Assembly (NCBI GenBank): GCA_016293865.1
Contig: JAEDDG010000023.1
Coordinates: 1-33,857, forward strand
Direction of reading: 5' to 3'
From: Oscillospiraceae bacterium
GTDB taxonomy: Bacteria; Bacillota; Clostridia; Oscillospirales; Oscillospiraceae
DNA length: 33,857 bases
Positions 30,293 through 33,857 of this stretch are shown piece by piece (the first letter of the stretch is position 1; each line of letters begins with the position of its first letter). The notes beneath the pieces are model-generated. The model searched no databases. It was not told where the DNA came from and worked only from the letters and a program-made list of their open reading frames with translations. Made by a program: the position numbers and the translations under genes.

Positions 30293-31543
30293 TCAATTGA
30301 TTCCGTTGAACAGCGTGACGCTCTCCACCGGCTGGACAAACAGCGAGGACTGGTTTTCGTCCACATCGCCGGAACGCCACGGTGTACCGACCGCCTGACG
30401 CTGGTTGGACAGCGCCTCCAGCAGCATGCCGATCAGTGTGTTGGACACCAGAAAGCCCTGCGGCGTAAAGTTCCAGCGGCCGTTGTTTTCCACGGCCCAG
30501 CCTCTGTGATAAAACTCCCGGAGCATTTTTTCCGCCGCGTCAAAGGGACTGGGAAAAACCGCCTGATATTCCTCTTTGCAGATGCCCCGCGTCGTACGCA
30601 GGCCCAGCATCACATATTCGCTGGCCTGTTCAAACTTTGAAATGGTCTCGCAGTGGTCAATCAGCGTTCCCCCGTTCAGCACACCCTCGGCATACTTGTC
30701 CGCATCCGCCACAAAGCTGTACCGCCGGCCGGCCACATAGCTGTGTGCCGCCGCGCCGAAGCTCATGTACTCCTGTCCCGTCCAGTATTTCATATTGTGG
30801 CAGGAATACAGGCCCGGCTGGGCAAAATTGGAGATCTCATACTGCTTGAGTCCGTTGCGGGCCAGTGTCTCCACCGTGTAGAGATACATATCCGCCTGGG
30901 CGTCGTCATCCGGAATGAATGGGGAATCCTTGTAAATCCAGAGCTGTGAACCCTCTTCAATCTTCAGGCCGTAGCAGGACAGATGCTCCGGCTTCAGGGC
31001 CAGAACCTTCAGGAGCGTGTCGGCCCATCCCTCCCGGGTCTGACTCGGCAGGCCATAGATGAGATCCAGACTCACATTGCGGAAGCCGGCCCGGCGGGCA
31101 CTCTCCACCGTGGCTGCGGTCCGGGCAAAATTGTGCCGGCGGCCGATGCTTTTCAAAATCCCGTCGTCCGCGCACTGGGCGCCGATGGACAGGCGGTTAA
31201 AGCCGGCGGCGCGCATGCGCATCAGGTCCGGCTGCGTGATGCTGTCCGGATTCACCTCAGCCGTGACCTCGGCATCCTTCAGCACCCGGCCGTGTTTTTT
31301 CAGGGCGTTGAACAGCTCCACCAGCCGGGCGGCGCCGTAATAGCTGGGCGTGCCGCCGCCGAAGTATACGCTGTCAATATAAAAGCCCTGCAGCTGGGGC
31401 GACGCTTCCCGGATATGCGTCAGCAGCGCCCGGTGATAGCGGTCCATCAGCTCGTCCCTGTTGGCCAGCGTATAAAAATCGCAATAGGCGCAGCGGCTGG
31501 CGCAGAACGGGATATGTATGTAGATTCCAAGATATTTATCCAT
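30293..31543 (-). CDS. hemW: Radical SAM heme chaperone HemW (HemN-like)
   Basis: The 416-residue protein starts with GIYIHIPFCASRCAYCDFY, with cluster ligands Cys14, Cys18 and Cys21. The fourth cysteine of the true HemN motif is replaced (CDF), which is the mark of HemW, a heme-binding chaperone for respiratory enzymes rather than a coproporphyrinogen oxidase. YFGGGTPS, AEVNPDSI, RLSIGAQ and SLDLIYGLPSQT follow. The start at 31543 is chosen for the family N-terminus, although its ribosome site is weak (GGTGAT). It lies downstream of RNase Y but beyond that gene's terminator. No clear terminator follows; the VanW-family promoter begins within 35 bases of the stop. Confidence 0.92.
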   Translation of the reverse strand: MDKYLGIYIHIPFCASRCAYCDFYTLANRDELMDRYHRALLTHIREASPQLQGFYIDSVYFGGGTPSYYGAARLVELFNALKKHGRVLKDAEVTAEVNPDSITQPDLMRMRAAGFNRLSIGAQCADDGILKSIGRRHNFARTAATVESARRAGFRNVSLDLIYGLPSQTREGWADTLLKVLALKPEHLSCYGLKIEEGSQLWIYKDSPFIPDDDAQADMYLYTVETLARNGLKQYEISNFAQPGLYSCHNMKYWTGQEYMSFGAAAHSYVAGRRYSFVADADKYAEGVLNGGTLIDHCETISKFEQASEYVMLGLRTTRGICKEEYQAVFPSPFDAAEKMLREFYHRGWAVENNGRWNFTPQGFLVSNTLIGMLLEALSNQRQAVGTPWRSGDVDENQSSLFVQPVESVTLFNGIN

Positions 31544-31639
31544 ATTATCACCGATTTTTCGCAGATTTTGCGGCAAAACACCGCCAAAAACACACCCGGA
31601 CGCCCGCCGGCCGCACTGTCCGCACATCCGCGCGGCAGA

Positions 31640-31670
31640 CAAAACGCCGCGGGATAGCGGTCCCGCGGCG
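31640..31670 (-). terminator. Intrinsic terminator of the RNase Y gene
   Basis: CGCCGCGGGA pairs with TCCCGCGGCG (31645-31654 with 31661-31670), followed on the minus strand by TTTTGTC. It lies 14 bases past the stop. Confidence 0.9.
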
Positions 31671-31684
31671 CTGCTTATGCTCTG

Positions 31685-33238
31685 TTATTTTGCGTATTCC
31701 ACAGCCTTTGTTTCACGCAGGACGTGAACCTTGATTTGGCCGGGATACTCCAGCTCATTTTCAATCTTTTTCGCGATGTCGCGGGCCAGAAGAATCATTT
31801 CATCCTCCGACACCTCGTCCGGCTTGACCATAATCCGGATCTCGCGGCCGGCCTGGATGGCATAGGAGCTTTCCACGCCCTTGAAGGAGTTGGTGACTTC
31901 CTCAAGCTTCTCCAGCCGCTTGATATAATTTTCAATGTTTTCCCTGCGTGCGCCGGGACGCGCAGCAGAGATGGTGTCGGCCGCCTGAACGATACATGCG
32001 ATGACGGTATGGGGCTCCACATCGCCGTGATGCGCTTCAATGGCGTGTACGACGGCCTCGCTCTCCTTATATTTCCGCGCCAGCTCCACGCCGATTGCCA
32101 CATGAGAGCCTTCAACCTCATGGTCAATGGCCTTGCCCAGGTCATGCAGCAGGCCCGCACGCTTGGCCACAGCCACATCCTCGCCCAGCTCTGCAGCCAT
32201 CAGGCCCGATAGCTGCGCCACCTCGATGGAGTGGTTGAGAATATTCTGCCCGTAGCTTGTACGGTATTTCTGGCGGCCGATGAGCTTTACAAGCTCCGGA
32301 TGGATGCTGCGCACGCCGGTTTCCAGTACGGCGCGTTCGCCCTCGGACTTGATGGTTGCGTCCACTTCCTTGCGGGCTTTTTCAACCATCTCTTCGATAC
32401 GGGCCGGATGAATCCGTCCGTCCACAATCAGCTTCTCAAGCGCAATCCGGGCAATTTCCCGGCGCACGGGGTCGAAGCTGGAAATTGTAATGGCCTCCGG
32501 CGTATCGTCAATAATCAGATCCACGCCGGTCAGTGTTTCAATGGAGCGGATATTGCGCCCCTCGCGGCCGATGATGCGGCCCTTCATTTCGTCATTGGGC
32601 AGGGGAACCACAGAGACGGTGGCTTCAGCCACGTGATCGGCTGCACACCGCTGAATCGCCAGCGAAATCAGCTCTCTGGCTTTCTGGTCGGCTTCGTCCT
32701 TCAGCTGCGTTTCAATCTCCTTGATTTTGACAGCGGCCTCATGCGTAACTTCCGCTTCAATATTATTGAGCAGATACTGCTTAGCCTCCTCGACTGTATA
32801 ACCGGAAATGCGCTCCAGCATTTCAAGCTGGCTGCGCTTGATCTGCGCCACCTCTTCACGGGCAGCGTCCACATCATTGAGTTTTTTCGTCAGAAGGTCG
32901 CTTTTCCTCTCAATGTTTTCGGTCTTTTTATCCAGGGTTTCTTCTTTTTGCTGCAGGCGGCGCTCCTGCTTCTGCAGATCCTGCCGTCTCTCTTTCACTT
33001 CGCGCTCATACTCTGAGCGGCTCTTGTGTATTTCTTCCTTTGCTTCAAGCATCGCTTCGCGTTTTTTGGCCTCGGCGCCCTTGATTGCCTCATTGATGAT
33101 CCGCTTGGCCTCTTCTTCTGCGCTGCCGATCTCCCGCTCGGCAACTTTTTTGCGGTAGGTGATCCCGAGGAAAAACGCTATAACAAACACAGCAATCGCT
33201 GCTGCTGTATATATTATATAGGTAATCACTCCTGGCAT
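31685..33238 (-). CDS. rny: Ribonuclease Y
   Basis: The membrane-bound endoribonuclease that starts mRNA decay in many Firmicutes. The start at 33238 is chosen because it puts the N-terminal helix first, with GGAGGT about 13 bases upstream; in-frame ATG at 33259 touches its only site. The 517 residues match B. subtilis RNase Y. Layout: membrane helix (about 5-27), long coiled coil (about 30-185), KH domain (about 205-270, GRIIGREGRNIR at 220-231) and HD domain with NILNHSIEVA and the catalytic LLHDLGKA (His365-Asp366). It has its own promoter and terminator. Confidence 0.96.
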   Translation of the reverse strand: MPGVITYIIYTAAAIAVFVIAFFLGITYRKKVAEREIGSAEEEAKRIINEAIKGAEAKKREAMLEAKEEIHKSRSEYEREVKERRQDLQKQERRLQQKEETLDKKTENIERKSDLLTKKLNDVDAAREEVAQIKRSQLEMLERISGYTVEEAKQYLLNNIEAEVTHEAAVKIKEIETQLKDEADQKARELISLAIQRCAADHVAEATVSVVPLPNDEMKGRIIGREGRNIRSIETLTGVDLIIDDTPEAITISSFDPVRREIARIALEKLIVDGRIHPARIEEMVEKARKEVDATIKSEGERAVLETGVRSIHPELVKLIGRQKYRTSYGQNILNHSIEVAQLSGLMAAELGEDVAVAKRAGLLHDLGKAIDHEVEGSHVAIGVELARKYKESEAVVHAIEAHHGDVEPHTVIACIVQAADTISAARPGARRENIENYIKRLEKLEEVTNSFKGVESSYAIQAGREIRIMVKPDEVSEDEMILLARDIAKKIENELEYPGQIKVHVLRETKAVEYAK

Positions 33239-33372
33239 AGGCAGTATACACACCTCCATTCCTTTTATTAAATTTTCAAACTTCAAAAAGTGAGTCCTGC
33301 GTGCATGCAGGACAGAGAAAATCAGATATTTGAAGGAGCGTCCCCAATCGCTCTGCAAATACTATTCACTGT

Positions 33373-33401
33373 ATTTTACAGCTATTACAGCCTAATGTCA
33401 A
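33373..33401 (-). promoter_or_regulatory. Promoter of the RNase Y gene
   Basis: On the minus strand TTGACA (33401-33396), a 17-base spacer and TAAAAT (33378-33373). Confidence 0.85.
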
Positions 33402-33483
33402 GGCGTTTTTGTGTGGACTGCACAAAAACAGCGGCGCGCCCATCGGTTTTATGCTGCGCTCTGCGCCGGGCAGCGGCAAATGC

Positions 33484-33512
33484 TTGACTTTCCCCAAGTC
33501 TGGGATTAGAAT
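33484..33512 (+). promoter_or_regulatory. Promoter of the tRNA-Arg gene
   Basis: TTGACT (33484-33489), a 17-base spacer and TAGAAT (33507-33512), about 40 bases before the tRNA. Confidence 0.85.
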
Positions 33513-33551
33513 GTGGCTGTATGTGTGCTCTCAAGCAAAGCATAAAGTCAT

Positions 33552-33628
33552 GCGCCCGTAGCTCAGCAGGATAGAGCGTTCGCCTCCTAAGCGAAAGGCC
33601 GCGCGTTCGAATCGCGCCGGGCGTGCCA
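33552..33628 (+). tRNA. tRNA-Arg (anticodon CCU)
   Basis: A 77-base cloverleaf: acceptor GCGCCCG/CGGGCGT (G-U at the end pair), D arm with AGCTCAGCAGGATAGAGC, anticodon stem TTCGC/GCGAA with loop CTCCTAA giving anticodon CCU (decodes AGG), a short variable loop and T arm GCGCG/CGCGC with loop TTCGAAT. Discriminator G and the CCA end are encoded. It has its own promoter and terminator. Confidence 0.97.
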
Positions 33629-33630
33629 AA

Positions 33631-33675
33631 AAGCCACCGTACAGATTGTTCTGTATGGTGGCCTTTTGCTTTTTC
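33631..33675 (+). terminator. Intrinsic terminator of the tRNA-Arg gene
   Basis: A 12-bp stem with one G-U pair (33633-33644 with 33651-33662) and loop ATTGTT, then CTTTTGCTTTTT. Confidence 0.93.
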
Positions 33676-33804
33676 ATCAATATCTGTTTATGCCGATATC
33701 TCCGCAGGAGGCGTCCAGGGCCTGATCTCCTTCCAGCCAAAATCAAATGATTCAGCAAAGGGCTCCTGTCTTTGCCTGCATCGTCAGCCCTTTTGGTTAA
33801 TCTC

Positions 33805-33845
33805 AAAAAAGCGGGCGATGGCCGTTGTGGTCATCGCCCGTTTTG
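33805..33845. terminator. Terminator hairpin near the right edge
   Basis: A 12-bp stem with one G-U pair (33812-33823 with 33829-33840, CGGGCGATGGCC) with six A residues on the left and four T on the right. The stronger T-run is on the minus strand, so it probably ends a minus-strand gene lying beyond the right edge. The bases 33676-33804 between the tRNA and this hairpin show no gene. Confidence 0.8.
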
Positions 33846-33857
33846 CACCTTCGGAGC

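Larger units (their letters stand above)
33239..33551. other. Leader and promoter region of RNase Y and tRNA promoter
   Basis: No gene is seen. It contains the RNase Y leader of about 128 bases with a 7-bp hairpin (33294-33300 with 33307-33313, GTCCTGC/GCAGGAC, then CTTTTT on the minus strand), the RNase Y promoter and the tRNA promoter. About 80 bases between the two promoters show nothing recognised. Confidence 0.7.

Noticed and set aside
33531..33806. Minus-strand open frame of 91 residues covering the tRNA
   Set aside because: It is the antisense of tRNA-Arg(CCU); such conceptual proteins with an RFERAAFRLGGERS-like stretch are a well-known annotation artefact.

Overview
The window reads as a chromosomal segment of a GC-rich member of the Firmicutes, probably class Clostridia and most likely an Oscillospirales-type gut anaerobe. 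The evidence is Gram-positive style Shine-Dalgarno sites, RNase Y, DegV, HemZ and HemW, S-layer homology (SLH) proteins, a VanW-family protein, a guanine-class riboswitch, and TTGACA/TATAAT promoters with 17-base spacers. The taxonomic placement is inference. I see no insertion sequence, phage gene, CRISPR array or attachment site. The layout is that of ordinary core and envelope genes.

Left part (1-6865): a truncated extracytoplasmic solute-binding lipoprotein of the peptide type, an HpcH/HpaI-type aldolase, two divergently transcribed SLH proteins (one with BspA-like leucine-rich repeats, one made of SLH domains only), then a two-gene minus-strand operon of ProC and a DapA/NanA-superfamily lyase.

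Centre (7141-18126, all plus strand): a U32 peptidase-family protein, Maf, MreC, MreD and a class B penicillin-binding protein form one tightly packed elongation operon. A second promoter then drives MinD and a methylglyoxal synthase homologue. HisS, a glyoxalase-II-like metallo-hydrolase and HemZ follow. Two proteins here depart from their families. The MinD ends before the usual C-terminal membrane-targeting helix and has no MinC or MinE beside it. The methylglyoxal synthase homologue keeps the fold signature but has Ile in place of the catalytic Asp and lacks the active-site His. This pair is the best candidate in the window for an undescribed function.

Right-centre (18222-26140): a membrane zinc-ribbon protein, a CBS-domain protein, TadA overlapping a frameshifted winged-helix (AlkZ-related) gene, and a purine salvage region. 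In that region a phosphoribosyltransferase and a LUD-domain protein are divergent from a purine permease behind a guanine-class riboswitch with two tandem terminators. Next come a membrane-bound XRE regulator whose leader carries three copies of one 9-mer able to form alternative hairpins, and a DegV protein.

Right part (26224-33857, minus strand apart from the tRNA): an acyl-CoA synthetase, a VanW/G5-like envelope protein with a 12-copy in-frame 12-bp repeat tail, HemW and RNase Y, then a plus-strand tRNA-Arg(CCU) with its own promoter and terminator.
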